NCBI GenBank assembly: GCA_030762175.1
Contig: CM060833.1
Coordinates: 3,792,501-3,856,500, forward strand
Direction: 5' to 3'
Origin: Metallyticus violacea
Lineage: Eukaryota; Arthropoda; Insecta; Mantodea; Metallyticidae
DNA length: 64,000 bases
The notes under the pieces are model-generated. The model saw nothing but the letters and a program-made list of their open reading frames with translations. It did no database searches and was not told where the DNA came from. Of this stretch, positions 1 through 12,089 are shown in pieces. The position numbers were made by a program, and so were the translations under genes. The first letter of the stretch is position 1. Each line of letters begins with the position of its first letter.

Positions 1-2450
1 TAAACAGTATACACCGTTCAAATTTTGCAGTTAATGATGAAATTGTAGTGTGTGTTAAACATTTCGTACGAAAATTTATGGTTAGGGAAAATATTTTTGT
101 ATAATGTACCTCGTATGTGACGAGAGGATTAGCAATGAAAGGAAAGACCCGGAAGAAGGTATGAAGAAGCGTGGCTTTGGAGCGAGATGGAGAGTTTTAT
201 GAATAGTGTGAGCAGATGTTATGTTCTGACCCATTTGCAAGTGACGTTAAGACAAGACAGGCACACCCATTTATAACTATTACGGAATACAATGCCCTTT
301 TCATAAAAATAGACGACCATAAATATGATGCTGTCCCGTATATGTCGATTAATTTTAAGGTGTCCAGTAATTTGGAAGTAAGTGCATTATACAAGATGTT
401 AATGAACTGCACCGAAATATTTTCAGAGAGTGTAGGGATATCGTATGTAAACAATTTCAGATAGGCAATGTATGGTCCACAACTAAACATAACCAGTTAA
501 ATGGTGTTAAACACATGCTAATAAGTCGATGTTAAAGCAATGCCGGGTGAAAAATTAGTTTACATTATCTTTAAAACTGCTTTTAAGCATAGAAATATCA
601 ATTTTCCTCAGCTCGTTATCAGCGTTTTCAAGATTTAATGCCATAAAAATCCCTCAAATCTCGAACGAATCACGTGACAGTGCGACGCTGATCAGCTATT
701 GCATTATTTAGCTTAATCTAGAAGGAGCTCTTTGTTTGTGTGCCGTAATGCATTACTCAAAAACAGATTTTCCGCAAACCGTGGATTCATTATTAAACAT
801 GAAATGTTGCGATATGCATACTTAAGAATAAAGAATAAAATTTACTTAATTTTCAAGTTTTATTATATTTCGCAACAACGAATGTACCACATACAAGGGC
901 GAATAAGCGTGGTACTAACAAAATGGCTAAAACTTAATTTACCTAACACATACTCAAGACACGATTCTGATCTTTAAGTACAATAACAACTACAAAGGTT
1001 GTAATTACATGATTTGATATGTTAAGATTTAAGTGTATAAATTTAAACATCAATTTAAAACGTAGGCTAACAACTGCACATTAGGCCAGTGAGAAAACAA
1101 ACAAAATAAAAAGAAGTGATGAAGAACATGAGTCGAACTGAAAAACAAATGACCATCTCTTACTCGAAAGCTAACGTCATAACCATGGCGCTAGAGTGAT
1201 TCGTGTTGTATGCTTTCAAGGGTTAATGGCGTACTGGCGCTTTAGAAACTTATAGCGATAGTTTCGAAATTTGAACATAAAGGCAGTACTTTTACTGTTC
1301 CAAATTGTTTATATACGACATCTCTACACTATCTGAAATTATTTCGGTGTAATTCATTAACATTCTGTATAAAGATTTGTGCCTACCTATGAAGAAGTTT
1401 ATAATACATATTATTTTATATTTCGTTTACATACAAAAAATGTTGTTTGTAAACAATTTCAGATTGTTAAAAACCATAGGAACATTTTCTAATGATTCTA
1501 ACGAATGTCATCTTGTAAACGTAATACTGCGTAAAAGTTTCATATTTTCTCTTGGCATTAGTAGGGCGACTTCGGCCGCAGTTTTTCCGTATTGGGGTCT
1601 GGTAAATGTAGTCAGTCTTGGCAAGACCATTTGTATATCATATGTCATTTGTTTCTTGAGTGACGCCCTCGTAACACCATAATATTTCAAATCGAGATCG
1701 ACTTCGACTCGCCATTTCTTCTGAATGGGATATATCAGAGGCATTTCTAAGATATTGTCGGTTGCCATACCATGCGTCCAAAACAAAGTATTAAGGGATT
1801 CGGAAGAAGCACACGAGCGTAATTAAAAAGCTGTTGTACACTGCTGTTCATTAGTATTGCCGGTGCAATATTATATCGTTTTCCGAGGACTTTAGGAAAC
1901 AACTGATTAGCGCCAACTTAAATCACATCCGCTCACCCGCATTTTTCCTGCACTTATTTACATGTCATCTTAGACCTACAAGACATTGATATTTACTAAG
2001 ATTTTGATTACATAACATTGGTAGTGTTTACAAGAATTTCTGTATATTGCTTATGTATTTTGTTTCCTAAACGAAGTTTTCTTAAGTCGATAATATTTTA
2101 AGGTGATAACGGCTTCGACTCGGTTATACTAATGAACGCCACAGTACAAACAATTGTAGTTTAGAATGCTGCCAGCAATTTTAGAACAATAATTTTTATG
2201 TTTTTGCCTTTATGAGTTTGTATTGGCCGCATTTAGTGTTATTACGTATGCAATACACAATATCCCAATGTTTTGAGAAGATTTCGAACATTACACTGGA
2301 CTGCCTTGTAAAATCATTTCGTAAACTGGTGACTAAAAACATGACTAAAGTAATGACCATTTGAAACTAGACTTTATTTACCCTTTGCAAATGTATAAAA
2401 ATAAAAAAATTGCCTCATTTGTAGCAAATGGACATTAACTCAGAAGAAAA
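1..2450. other. Unrecognised non-repetitive-looking DNA, CpG-containing
   Basis: No SINE, transposon domain or convincing exon was recognised. Short open frames exist (for example 216-464 + and 1508-1786 -), but none matches a family I know and none has clear splice sites. CpG dinucleotides occur at normal-looking frequency here, unlike the DNA from about 3.6 kb onward. It could hold a promoter or 5' untranslated exon, but nothing in the sequence proves that. Confidence 0.3.
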
Positions 2451-2458
2451 ACACCGAC

Positions 2459-2575
2459 ATGGGTGGCTTAGGTCGTTAAGGCACAAACTCGTGAGCGGGA
2501 GGTATTGGGTTTGATTCCTTCCAGGAGGCACCACCATAAACTTAGGAATGAAACGCTTCTTTCCTTAAAAACTAT
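2459..2575 (+). repeat. SINE B (tRNA-derived), partial
   Basis: The copy carries the SINE B head (box A-like GTGGCTTAGGTCGTTAAGG, box B-like GGGTTTGATTCC) and then jumps to the body motif ending in CTTCCTTAAAAA. The middle part, with its CCTCAG segment, is missing. It directly abuts the 3' side of the family R repeat copy that follows. Confidence 0.7.
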
Positions 2576-2589
2576 CCACACTAGGGCGG

Positions 2590-3415
2590 AATTTCTTTTT
2601 TCGGTATATACGTAATTATTAATCTGACGTTTTCCCTTTTTTTAAATTTAACTCAAATTTAAATAATATCTAAGTGTTGACGTATCGAATTTATTGGCAA
2701 CAGCGTGCTGCTTTTGCACGATTCTTACACCCGTATCCTTCATAGCGGTTGCATGGCAACGGTAAACGCTCGTTTATGCTTCGAGGTAGCAAGTACCGAG
2801 AATCGGACAGTTGGCAGCATCTAGGGTGAAGAATGTGTGTCGTTGATTGCCGCGCTTCCATAGCAACTCAGAAGGATGCGCGAGCCGGCGAGCATTGCCC
2901 AGGTTGCTAAATATAACTTTTTGAAACTTCATTTACTTATAGATATGTTAAAATTTTACACTTACAAGTATGGTGATTTAGTTACTTGTTTTATAGTCTG
3001 TAGCTACAAAATTACAACTTTTTGGATTGTTAACTTATTACTTTGATTGCTATTTTATTTAGCCCCAGCTATATTTAACTGATTGGTGTTATTAATGTTT
3101 GTAGCTTTAGTTTTCTGTGACGCATTCCGGTGCTTTATTGCATTTGCATAAAATGACACACAAACTATGAATTTTGTGTAAGTACAATTTACTTTTTAAA
3201 AGTTAATTTTTCCTATAGTACTTCTGCTGTAATACCTCTGCTTTTATATTTAAAATATAGTAGTTTTTACTTTATCAGCCGTCTTGTGTAATATGTAGTC
3301 TAAAACAGTGAGTAGATATAATTGTGTATAGCAGTATATTTTTATATTCACACTGTGTAACATTATTTTCATATTGAAATTCTTAGGTAGAAGTAGGGCT
3401 GCACCAACCTTTTAT
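2590..3415 (-). repeat. Family R interspersed repeat, copy 1
   Basis: On the - strand this reads from GGTTGGTGCAGCCCTACT through about 830 bp that align along their whole length with 39615-40816 and 62142-62980. Shared landmarks are GGCTGATAAAGTAAAAACTA, TTTTGTAGCTACA and ATATTTAGCAA. No long open frame is conserved. The class is unknown; a non-autonomous DNA transposon or a fragment of a larger element are both possible. CpG sites are well preserved in this copy. Confidence 0.75.
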
Positions 3416-3421
3416 ACCGTC

Positions 3422-3640
3422 AAGGGTGGCCGAGGTCGTTAAGGCGCGGATTAGTGAGCGGGAGGTCTGGGATTTGAATCCCTCCAGGACTGTCCTCCCT
3501 GACTGAGTTTTTTTTTTCCAGGTTTTCCTCAGTCCTTATAAATGGGAAATGCCAGGGAGGTACTTCAAACTTAGGTCACTGCCTGTGGTGCCTCAGTAGT
3601 AAACACCGACGTTAGACACTATTAAAAACAAAACTTTCTA
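3422..3640 (+). repeat. SINE B copy
   Basis: tRNA-Leu/Ser-like head (GGGTGGCCGAGGTCGTTAAG) followed by the GAATCCCTCCAGGACTGTCC and CCTCAGTCCTTATAAATGG segments, then TGCCTGTGGTGCCTCAGTAG and the 3' end. A stretch of the body (the CCTTCCTTAAAAAT segment) is deleted. It lies 6 bp from the end of repeat R copy 1. Confidence 0.85.
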
Positions 3641-3791
3641 TGACAGGAGGAGCCATTCATACATTCAGAGGAAAACTAACCTCTTTAAATCATAAATGTT
3701 ACACATTGTTTGAAAAATATTAAAATATATTACAAAAACTGAACAATCTTCCAAATAAATAAAAATTTCTTTCTGCAACAATAACAACAAC

Positions 3792-3792
<1 letters not shown>

Positions 3793-3856
<64 letters not shown>
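3793..3856. repeat. (TAA)n microsatellite
   Basis: About 21 uninterrupted TAA triplets. The poly-isoleucine open frame on the - strand across it is an artefact of the repeat. Confidence 0.95.
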
Positions 3857-4189
3857 CAGGGGTAAATGAACAAATAAAATGAATATCCTCAACAATACAT
3901 AAAAATAGTACTCTTCCAAAATAAGGCTGATGAAGACTGAAAGTTGGGGGGGCAAGTGAAAACGTAATCTCTTATTGCAAACATATTGTGTGATACAGGT
4001 CATTCCCCTAATAGATGATCATATGCTGCTTATGCATGTGTAGTGAAGTGTTTTAACTGTTTATTTCACTGCTTCATCTTCTGAATACCAAGCAGGATAT
4101 AACTGAAATATGTATTCTTGCTTATTTTCTACAAGGAATTCAAACATCTACTTAATTAGGACAACATTGAACAATTTAAAGCATAAAAT

Positions 4190-5240
4190 CATTTAAGACC
4201 ATGTGAATAGGACTTGGCATACTGTTACAATTTTACTTTCAGAATGATCCTTATAAACAAAACATGAACGTTCATCACATTTTTTCCTGCATTTCCTGTC
4301 ATATTTTTCTTGCACATAGTTTGCACCTTCCAATGCTTGCACTCTCTCCGTAGCTTCTTCCACATGTTCAGCTCCCAGAAGCTCCTTCATTGCAGTAGCA
4401 GTTCATGATGAAACTCAGTTGTATTTCATTAGTCTGACCTTGATGTAGGGTTTTATGTGTTCTTCACTCTTGTATCAATTCCAAGAGAAATTTCCTTCTC
4501 CTGTCACATTACTTAACATTCTAATCAGGTTTTCCGGATCATGAATTCATTTACGCCTGCAATGTCTATAATGTTCATGAATAACAAGAATGATTACTGG
4601 TTGTTTGTTCTCATACAGGGATATTCACCCTCCCTTTGGTCCATTGTGTCTACTGCTCCTTTAGTGTGATTGTAATGTAGTATTATATTTGGCATGACAA
4701 AACTGTTTCCTTGCAGGTTTATGTTGAATTCTGGTGGAATTTCAGTTTTATTCTTTTTACTGTTCCTGCTAGCCAGTTCATGTTTCAGAAACTCTTGAGT
4801 CAGGGGATTGCAATGAAAAAATTATTGGTAGTGATTCCATGGCTTGATTTCAATGAAGATCTATCATCACTGTGCAACCTTTATTCTTTTCTGCTGTTGT
4901 TCCTTCTTTTCCTGTGTAAACCTGCATTTTGACAGCATTGGTGGCAACATCAATCACACAACATTCATATTTTCACACTGTACTCTGCCCATTTTGATTT
5001 CATATAGACATGGAGTGAACTCCATGAAAATCAACAAGCTGTTCATCAACATTCAGAGAGAATCTGGTCAATGATGCTTTTCACACTGTGAAGAGAATGC
5101 TGTCACTATATTTCTGAAAGCATATAATTTATCACTCTTCTTTGGTTCATTGGAGCATACAAATCATCAGATCTGAAAAAATTTTTACTTGAACCATTGG
5201 ATCTGTACTCCCCTCATGCCATAATGTACTCATAATCAGA
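4190..5240 (-). pseudogene. piggyBac-like transposase, decayed
   Basis: Reading the - strand in shifting frames gives piggyBac landmarks in order. QVYTGKEG lies near 4900-4925, preceded by the first acidic site (IDVATNA). GITTNNFFIAIP lies near 4805-4840, and KGAVDTMDQ near 4636-4662. NIIDIAGVNEFMI lies near 4550-4590, and a C-terminal cysteine-rich domain with CRKKCDERSCF lies at 4193-4390. Stops and frameshifts break the frame, and the TDNFF motif has an Asn in place of the catalytic Asp. This is a dead DNA transposon; its ends were not identified. Confidence 0.8.
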
Positions 5241-5310
5241 AGTACAACTGTATTGATGGTGGGAATCGGTACAATTCTTTTATCAGTGTCAGATAAATTT
5301 TAATAAACAT

Positions 5311-5318
5311 TGTTGTTG

Positions 5319-5367
<49 letters not shown>
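5311..5367. repeat. (TTG)n(TTA)n microsatellite
   Basis: Triplet run changing from TTG to TTA units. The poly-isoleucine frame on the - strand is spurious. Confidence 0.9.
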
Positions 5368-5369
<2 letters not shown>

Positions 5370-5557
5370 CCTGACTTTGCTGTCTACATTTTCTAATGCA
5401 AGTCACTTCCCACTTCATCTCACTTTTATATGTGTAGATGGGTCTACAAGTGTCATTATTTGATGGTATGTTTACACTTATGCTGTTTCTATAGCCATCA
5501 AACTCCTCAATTTCTTCAACACGGTTTTCAATTTCAGATGCAACAGAAACTGGGCTG

Positions 5558-5559
5558 TT

Positions 5560-5603
<44 letters not shown>
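5558..5603. repeat. (ATC)n microsatellite, SINE A target
   Basis: About 15 ATC triplets immediately before a full-length SINE A. ATCATCATCAT also follows the SINE tail at about 5891, so the SINE inserted into this repeat and duplicated part of it. Confidence 0.9.
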
Positions 5604-5890
5604 GTCGGTCCTGGTGGTGTAGTGGTTACCATACTTGCCTCCTAAACCCAAGATCGCGGGTTCGAACCCAGCCAGGACCGATGGATTTTTTCGGGTGTAA
5701 AAATCCTAACCTTTGGAAGGGAAGTAAAGCCGTGGGTCCCGTGTCGTACATTTACGGCACGAAAAAGAACCTCAAGCCTGAAAGAGAGGCCTCTGAACAA
5801 AATTTGTCGGCTGTTTCACGCCCTGAGCTGAATGGGACGCTGATGATCTGAGCTGTTAAAGAGCATCCATAAATAAATCAATAAAAAAAA
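5604..5890 (+). repeat. SINE A, full length
   Basis: tRNA-derived head with acceptor-like GTCCTGG pairing with CCAGGAC, a D-arm-like GTGTAGTGGTTACC, CCT in the anticodon-loop position and box B GGTTCGAACCC. The body includes GTGTCGTACATTTACGGCAC, GAGGCCTCTGAACAAA and TTTCACGCCCTGAG. The 3' end reads AAAGAGCATCCATAAATAAA plus an A-rich tail. This is the best reference copy of the family in the window. Many CpG sites survive, implying a recent insertion. Confidence 0.95.
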
Positions 5891-6470
5891 AATCATCATC
5901 ATTATATAACATGTTCATCATCATGTCATCACTTCTTCCAAATTATTCGCTTCCTTGAGGTTATGCATTCTTTTGTACATTGTTACATAGAAGAGGAATA
6001 AATTATTACAAATGCTTCTTTACTCCCCTGTAGTTCACTAGATACTGCTACAAAACAAGTGCAAATCTAAAGAATTGAAAAACTTTTCATTGTTGTCATA
6101 GAAAAAGCACACTTTTCATTGTTGACACATTGCTTCATTTCTTTGTCACACATTGTTTCATTTCATTGTTGGCACAAGAAAACAAACTCACTAATGAATT
6201 CAATTGCATGCAGTTGTGCAAAGAAAAAAAGACTGTTAACATACTTTACCAAGTGAAGTACAACTGTACCCAATACAATATTAAGATGAGATAATTAATG
6301 CTTATTTTTTATTTTAGTCTACATTACAATATTCAGCAAAGTCTGTATGAAAATGTAATTATGGATGAAGTATATAGGTGAATTCTAATGCACATAGTAA
6401 TAAAAAATTAAGACTGGTATATACTAATACCCTGCTTGGTATATGGAAAGTTAATCATATTTAATCACAT

Positions 6471-6725
6471 CGGCCCAGGTGGTCTAGTGGTAACCATACT
6501 TGCCATGTGTATCAGAAAACCCAGAAGCAAACTCAGCTAGGGTCAATGGGTTGTTAGGGCGTAAAAATTGCAAGTATGGATTCCTTGAAAGGGAAGTAAA
6601 GATTTTGGTCTTGTGTCATGGATTTACAGTTCCTGAAAGAATTGATTGGCCTTTTCATGCCTTAAATTAAATAGGATGCTAATGACCAGAGATATTAAAG
6701 GACATCCTTAAATAAATATAATTAA
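6471..6725 (+). repeat. SINE A, diverged copy
   Basis: Starts CGGCCCAGGTGGTCTAGTGG and ends GACATCCTTAAATAAATA. It is strongly diverged, with CpG sites lost and part of the body deleted, so older than the copy at 5604. Confidence 0.85.
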
Positions 6726-7539
6726 TATTTATATATTATATATTTATTATTATTTAATTATGCCAAAGTTAATTGAAGTACTGCAGTAGACTTAAGGCTC
6801 TTAAAGATGAATTTTAATTTTAAATTTGTAAATGAATTTTAATTTATGCTGAATTATCATTAATATTAAGGAAATGTTTTGTGGCATATTTCGCTATTTT
6901 TAGAGCATAAATGCATATTAATGTTTTAGGACATGAGCTTCCAATCCCTGGCTATTGCATAAGGTGGTAAATGAAGTTATTAGAATTGCATCATCAAACA
7001 TAATGAAATGTGTGAAATGGTCAAAAGACAATATCTATTGTTGAGTGTTAAAAAAAAAATTAGCCTGCATAATGGCAGTAAAAGTTAAAAACATTTCAGT
7101 AATAAAAATTTATTGGCAATCTTTTTCCTTTTCCTGTTGTATTATTGTAATTCAGTATATTGAGAATATATTTTTAAGTTCTCATTGAAATATAAATAAT
7201 GATCTGTAGGATACCAGTCAAGCAATTTTCTAGTCTTAAATAATTAATTTTTATTTTTGTATTTTCTGATACCTTCATCATACTACCAGATGCTGTTTCC
7301 AATAGTTCTGGTGATAAGTGCTTCCTGTTGTACTTTTGAACTGGTCAGAAATTCCAATCTGTCTCTTACAGACTGAGTGAATGACCTTGTGAACACTCGT
7401 GTATAATTGAGGAATGTGCTGTTACATAATTATTGGCCATCCAATACAAAGGTCTCTAACCAGTCAATGTACAATCTGTGTTAAAGATTGAATGTATTGG
7501 ATATGAGCATGACATTTATTTTTCTATATAAGTAAAGTA

Positions 7540-7725
7540 ATGTGTGGAATGGCTACCTGGAAATCCAGAGGCCCCAGATTTGAATCCCATAAGTTCATTT
7601 GCCTTGGTAAGGTTTTCTTTGGAATTTTTCCTTACCTTGAAAAGGTGAATGCCAGGTAACTTTAAGCATTGTGGACTTCAGGTTCATTGCCATACTCTTT
7701 CTTCTGTTTAGACATATGAGGAATG
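7540..7725 (+). repeat. SINE C (putative third SINE family)
   Basis: A box B-like GATTTGAATCCCATAAG is followed by CTTGGTAAGGTTTTC and by AACTTTAAGCATTGTGGACT. The same order (TTTGAATCCCATAAA, then AACTTTAAGTATTGTGGACT) occurs at 42365-42530. Two diverged copies suggest another tRNA-derived family; the 5' half is poorly preserved. Confidence 0.5.
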
Positions 7726-8006
7726 TTAATCTATAACAAAACGAAAACAAAAATGAAGTTGCCTAACTTACAAAAATAGACAATAAAGTTCACAGTAAAG
7801 AAAGAAAGTAACAACTCACTTTCAGTTCTGGACTTGAAGCTCATCAGGAACAGATAAGTTAGAATTTTGTATTTGCAGAAAAAAACACACATACTGACAA
7901 CTACATTTAAACCAATGGTTTCAAACCTAGATCTCACCAACAAATTGATAAGTTATGATCTCAGAAATATTTTTCAAATAGTTACATCATCCCTAATCCA
8001 AATAAT

Positions 8007-8121
8007 AGACAGGCCTCTAAGCAAAATTTGCCGGCCGTTTCACGCCCTGAGTTGAATGGGATGCTGATGACCTGAGATGTTAAAGAGCGTCCTGAAATAA
8101 ATCAATCAAAAAAAAAATAAA
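8007..8121 (+). repeat. SINE A, 5'-truncated, with target-site duplication
   Basis: Only the 3' third is present (AGGCCTCTAAGCAAAATTTG to the A-rich tail). The 13 bp TAATCCAAATAAT is found on both sides, at 7994-8006 and 8122-8134. This is the pattern of LINE-driven target-primed insertion with incomplete copying. Confidence 0.9.
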
Positions 8122-9529
8122 TAATCCAAATAATGGCCATAATCTTTCTAGAATGCACTGATTGTTTTAAATTTGACTTGCTATGTTAATATGATATGCA
8201 ATTTATTAGAGAATGTTATTTAGGAAATTTTGTATTATAACAAACACAAATAATATGACAAATTATTGTTACAAAATCACTCATATTTCACTAATTTTGC
8301 TACACTTGTACATGTTTCAAAGGCAATTGCCTCCATCTCCAACTTCACACTGTCATACTGTCATAATTTGTCATATTATAATACATTTCACTGTGAAAAT
8401 CCCCCATATAAAAAAACTACTTAATAAACACAAATTTACATTTTCTTTTATGGGCAGTAATGTGTTGTTTGAGATTATGCTGTAAACTTCTAGAAGACTG
8501 TAGATAATTACTAGTGATATGGAAGAAAGTTGAAAAAATTATGAAATATAGAGTAAAAAAGGCTTGTCAGTGGACCAAATTCCACATTCACTAAAACACT
8601 CCTGAAGTTAGGAAAAAGTTAAGGCTAGTGGTGGAACTAATCACTGAACTTGGTCAATTTGGGAAACATCTCCAGAAAATGGGTCCCCTTTGGTCCACAA
8701 CCATATTTTAATATGGATGATTCCCTTATAGTAAGTAAGGTTCTGGACCTTGTTAAGAATACAGAGTTCAAATCATTATAAGGAATTTGGGGGTGACACA
8801 AGAAGCTATGGCTGAAGTGTGGGAGGTTTTTAAAACCCTCGTAGGTACTCCCTTTAATACCATGACTGCCACTGCTGCCACCAAGTAATAAACTTAGAGA
8901 AAGGAAATATATTACAACACAGTTTTAATATAAAATATAGGAGAAAATAACATAAAAATGATAGGAGGATATTTGGAAATATTGAAGAAATATTGAGAGA
9001 AGGGCAAGAAGGAATTGATAAGAATAATTAAAGAAGGGATGGGGACTTATTTGATAATATGATTCAAGCAAGTGTAGAATTAAAGACAAAGATATAATAT
9101 AGACAACAACTTGAGTTAGTTTGCATTGATGAATTTAGAACATGCAGATAACTTATAAATTAATTTTCTATTAGTTTTAGAGCAATTTGCAGTTGATTTT
9201 TTTAATGGGATTTCTTATTGATAATGGAAATATCTGATATTTTGTTATATTTGGGTTTAAGTGAAATAATATTTAGATTTAGCTGGGCCAAGCATTCTGG
9301 ATATTTCATTGGAAAACTGCTGATGAGCCAAACACAAGGTTTCAGTTATTAATTTGTTAGGTAAAATTAAAGAAATTATATATTTGTTTACATAAAGATA
9401 ACAGGGTATCAATAAAAAATGACAGTTATTTTGTTACCTTAATGTGTAAGTAAACATAGAGCTAGTTTCATTGTTATTTTCGGTTCGTGCCTATGAGGTG
9501 TGCAATTTGAGTCATGTTCAGCTCTGCCT

Positions 9530-9795
9530 ACAAAAGTGGAGGTGTCACGAGATGAATAATATGCTGCTCTGAATTTCTGCTTGCATCTCAACAAATCTTC
9601 GGCTAAGACCTATGAAGAGTTGGTTCTTCCCTATAGCACAGCTTGAAGATGGTTTAAAATGTCTAAAAAGGGAAGCAATGAATTTCAAAGGAAGGTGAAC
9701 CCAGTTTGTGACTCAACAGAAGAAACCATTAACACTGCTGCTGCGATTGTGAGAGAGGATAGCCGAATAACATTAAGAACACTATGAAATTCTGA
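9530..9795 (+). pseudogene. mariner transposase N-terminal (HTH) fragment
   Basis: Translation in frame with stops gives AALNFCLHLNKSSAKTYEEL and, after a gap, a basic linker and IVREDSRITLRTL. These match the order of the N-terminal helix-turn-helix domain of mariner/SETMAR-type transposases and its second helix-turn-helix. The catalytic part is absent downstream. Confidence 0.6.
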
Positions 9796-10228
9796 AAATT
9801 TTGCTGAATGCCACCAACATGTTGGTAACTGAAAAGTTGCACATGATGTTTATGCATGATGGTTCCACAACTGCTGATTTCTGAATGCAAGAACATTTGT
9901 ATGCAGTTGAAGATGTGAAGATTATTTCAAAGGTAATCACTGTTGGTGATACTCGGATACATTATTATTTCGGTTCTGAAAGAAAACAGCAATCTCTCTG
10001 TAGAAATCTTCATCACTACCAAAAAAAAATCTGTCATATAAGAACTGTGTAAACTAAGCCAATTCCCACCTAATAGAGTAGCTTTTAAAAGAATATAAAA
10101 TCCAAATTATGACCCTAATTAATTAATTAAATAAATAAGTTACATATTACTGTGAAATATTAGCTAAACAGAATTAGAATTCTTGTAATCTATAAGTATC
10201 ACAAAAGAGAAACAACATTTTTAGAATG

Positions 10229-10263
10229 CATCGTCATCATCATCATCATCATCATCATCATCG
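10229..10263. repeat. (CAT)n microsatellite
   Basis: About 11 CAT triplets. Confidence 0.9.
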
Positions 10264-11337
10264 TTGTTAAACCACAAAAATTAATGATATACTATTAATT
10301 AAATAAAATATATGACCACTGATTGACAAAGCTATAGTAGTGTGGGTATTTTGAAACATATTTAAATGCAATGTTTATGAACTGAGCTCATGATAACTGT
10401 ACATTCACTAAAATAGAGAAAAATAACAAAATATTTCCAGCTACATAGTTTATTTAAGAAGATGAGGTTAATGTTTCAATAAAACAAAAACATGTTACTG
10501 TTTAAAAACAATTTTGATATATTAAGCAAATATACACAATCAACAATAAACAATTTAAGTTTCATTGATTTTCATTGCTTTTGAAATTTCATTTAAATAT
10601 TATTATAGTAAAAACATGTAATGCAAACATTTTCTGGAGGTTATTACAGAATGCTCTTAACATTCAAATATAATTCTCTAACACACATATTAGATTAATA
10701 TTTCACATTTGCTATCTTTTTCCTATCACTTTTATTAAATATAAAACATATGCAACATTATAAATACAGTTTATATGCTGATTAATTTGTCTTTTTATTT
10801 TAAAACAATATAGAGAAAACTGAATGCAAGAGTGCTTTTTAAATTTCGGTTTTCAAGTAAACCCATAATTTTATTGGTCCAATTTCCTTAATTTTCAGAA
10901 ACTATTTTTTTTTAATGTACTTAAATTGTATATGCCACTGAAGGAATTTTTCAATTTTGGCTATCAGGTAAAATCCTACTTCTAATGCCTGATTTCTCTG
11001 ATTTTTAGGAACTATTTTTCTTATTTTATTTAAATGGTATTATATAGAGTTTCATGCAAAAAAGCAAATACTGGTGCCACTAGAATAATTTTAAAATTTT
11101 GGGTTCCAGGTAAACCCTCACTTCTAATAATCTGATTTCATTGATTTTCAGAAAATACTTTTCTTATTTTATGCTGAGCTTAGTTGTGAAAAAATAAATA
11201 TTGATGCTGTTAGAACGATTTTTTTTTTTTAATCTTGGGTTTCAGGTTAACCCCCACTCCTAATGGCGCGATTTCCTTTATTTTCAGAAACTATTTTTGT
11301 CATTGTATTTAAATGGTAAATGCTAAGTTTGGTTGCA

Positions 11338-11360
11338 AAAAAAAAAAAAAAAAAAAAAAA

Positions 11361-11396
<36 letters not shown>
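11338..11396. repeat. Poly(A) run plus (TAA)n
   Basis: About 24 A residues followed by about 11 TAA triplets, within the tandem array. Confidence 0.95.
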
Positions 11397-11397
<1 letters not shown>

Positions 11398-11661
11398 CCA
11401 CCAGAGCGATTTTTAAATTTTGGATTTCGGGTAAACCCCCACCCCTTCCCGATAATCTGATTTCACTGGTTTTCAGAAACATTTTTCATATATTTTTTCA
11501 ATGGCAATACCGAGTTTTCTTAAAAAATGTTAAAAATTACGGCTGCCAGAGGAATTTTTAAATTTCTCTTTAACCGACTCAGTTTTCAGGATTACCCCCA
11601 CTCCTAATGGCCCAATTGCCCTAATTTTCGGAAACTACTTTTATTAATTTATTTTAAAAAT

Positions 11662-11961
11662 GTCGGTCCTGGTGATGTAGTGGTAACTATACTTGCCTTC
11701 TAAACCCAAGGTCGCGGGTTCGAATCCGGCCAGGATCGATGGATTTTTTTCGGGCGTAAAAAATCGTAAGTATGGCTTCCTTCAGAAGGGAAGTAAAACC
11801 GTGGGTTCCGTGTCGTACATTTACGGCACGAAAAAGAATCTCAAGCCTTTAAAGAAGAGACCTCTGAGCAAAATTTGTCGGCCGTTTCACGCCCTGAATA
11901 GAATGGGACGCTGATGACCTGAGATGTTAAAGAGCGTCCATAAATAAACAAATAAAAAAAA
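11662..11961 (+). repeat. SINE A, full length, nested in tandem array
   Basis: Complete head (GTCGGTCCTGGTGATGTAGT, box B GGTTCGAATCC), body and A-rich tail. Flanking TTAAAAAT on the left and CTTAAAAATAT on the right look like a short target duplication. CpG sites are largely intact. Confidence 0.95.
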
Positions 11962-12089
11962 CTTAAAAATATATACTGAGTTTTGCTGAGAAAAAATAAA
12001 ACTTGTGACTTTTAGAGCTTTAAAAGGCAAACATATACACACGTGTGTTATATATAGTTTTTTTTTTTTTTCACTGGCATTTTCGGTTC

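Larger units (their letters stand above)
10830..12010 (+). repeat. Tandem array of ~120-190 bp units upstream of the first visible MMD exon
   Basis: At least six diverged units recur. Each has a segment like TTTTGGGTTTCAGGTAAACC, then CACTCCTAATGGCCCGATTT, then TTATTTTCAGAAACTATTTT, then TTTAAATGGTAATA. Unit landmarks start near 10845, 10950, 11090, 11225, 11410 and 11570. The last unit is split by the SINE A at 11662-11961; its remainder (CTTAAAAATATATACTGAG) resumes after the SINE. An A-run plus (TAA)n interrupts the fourth-to-fifth unit junction. If the gene extends upstream, the array is intronic. Confidence 0.8.

Noticed and set aside
3929..3950. CTGATGAAGACTGAAAG as a hammerhead
   Set aside because: The interval between the two core strands is too short to form stem II.
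3665..5645. Open frames with long isoleucine or histidine runs
   Set aside because: They are translations of TAA/ATT and ATC microsatellites, partly into a SINE.
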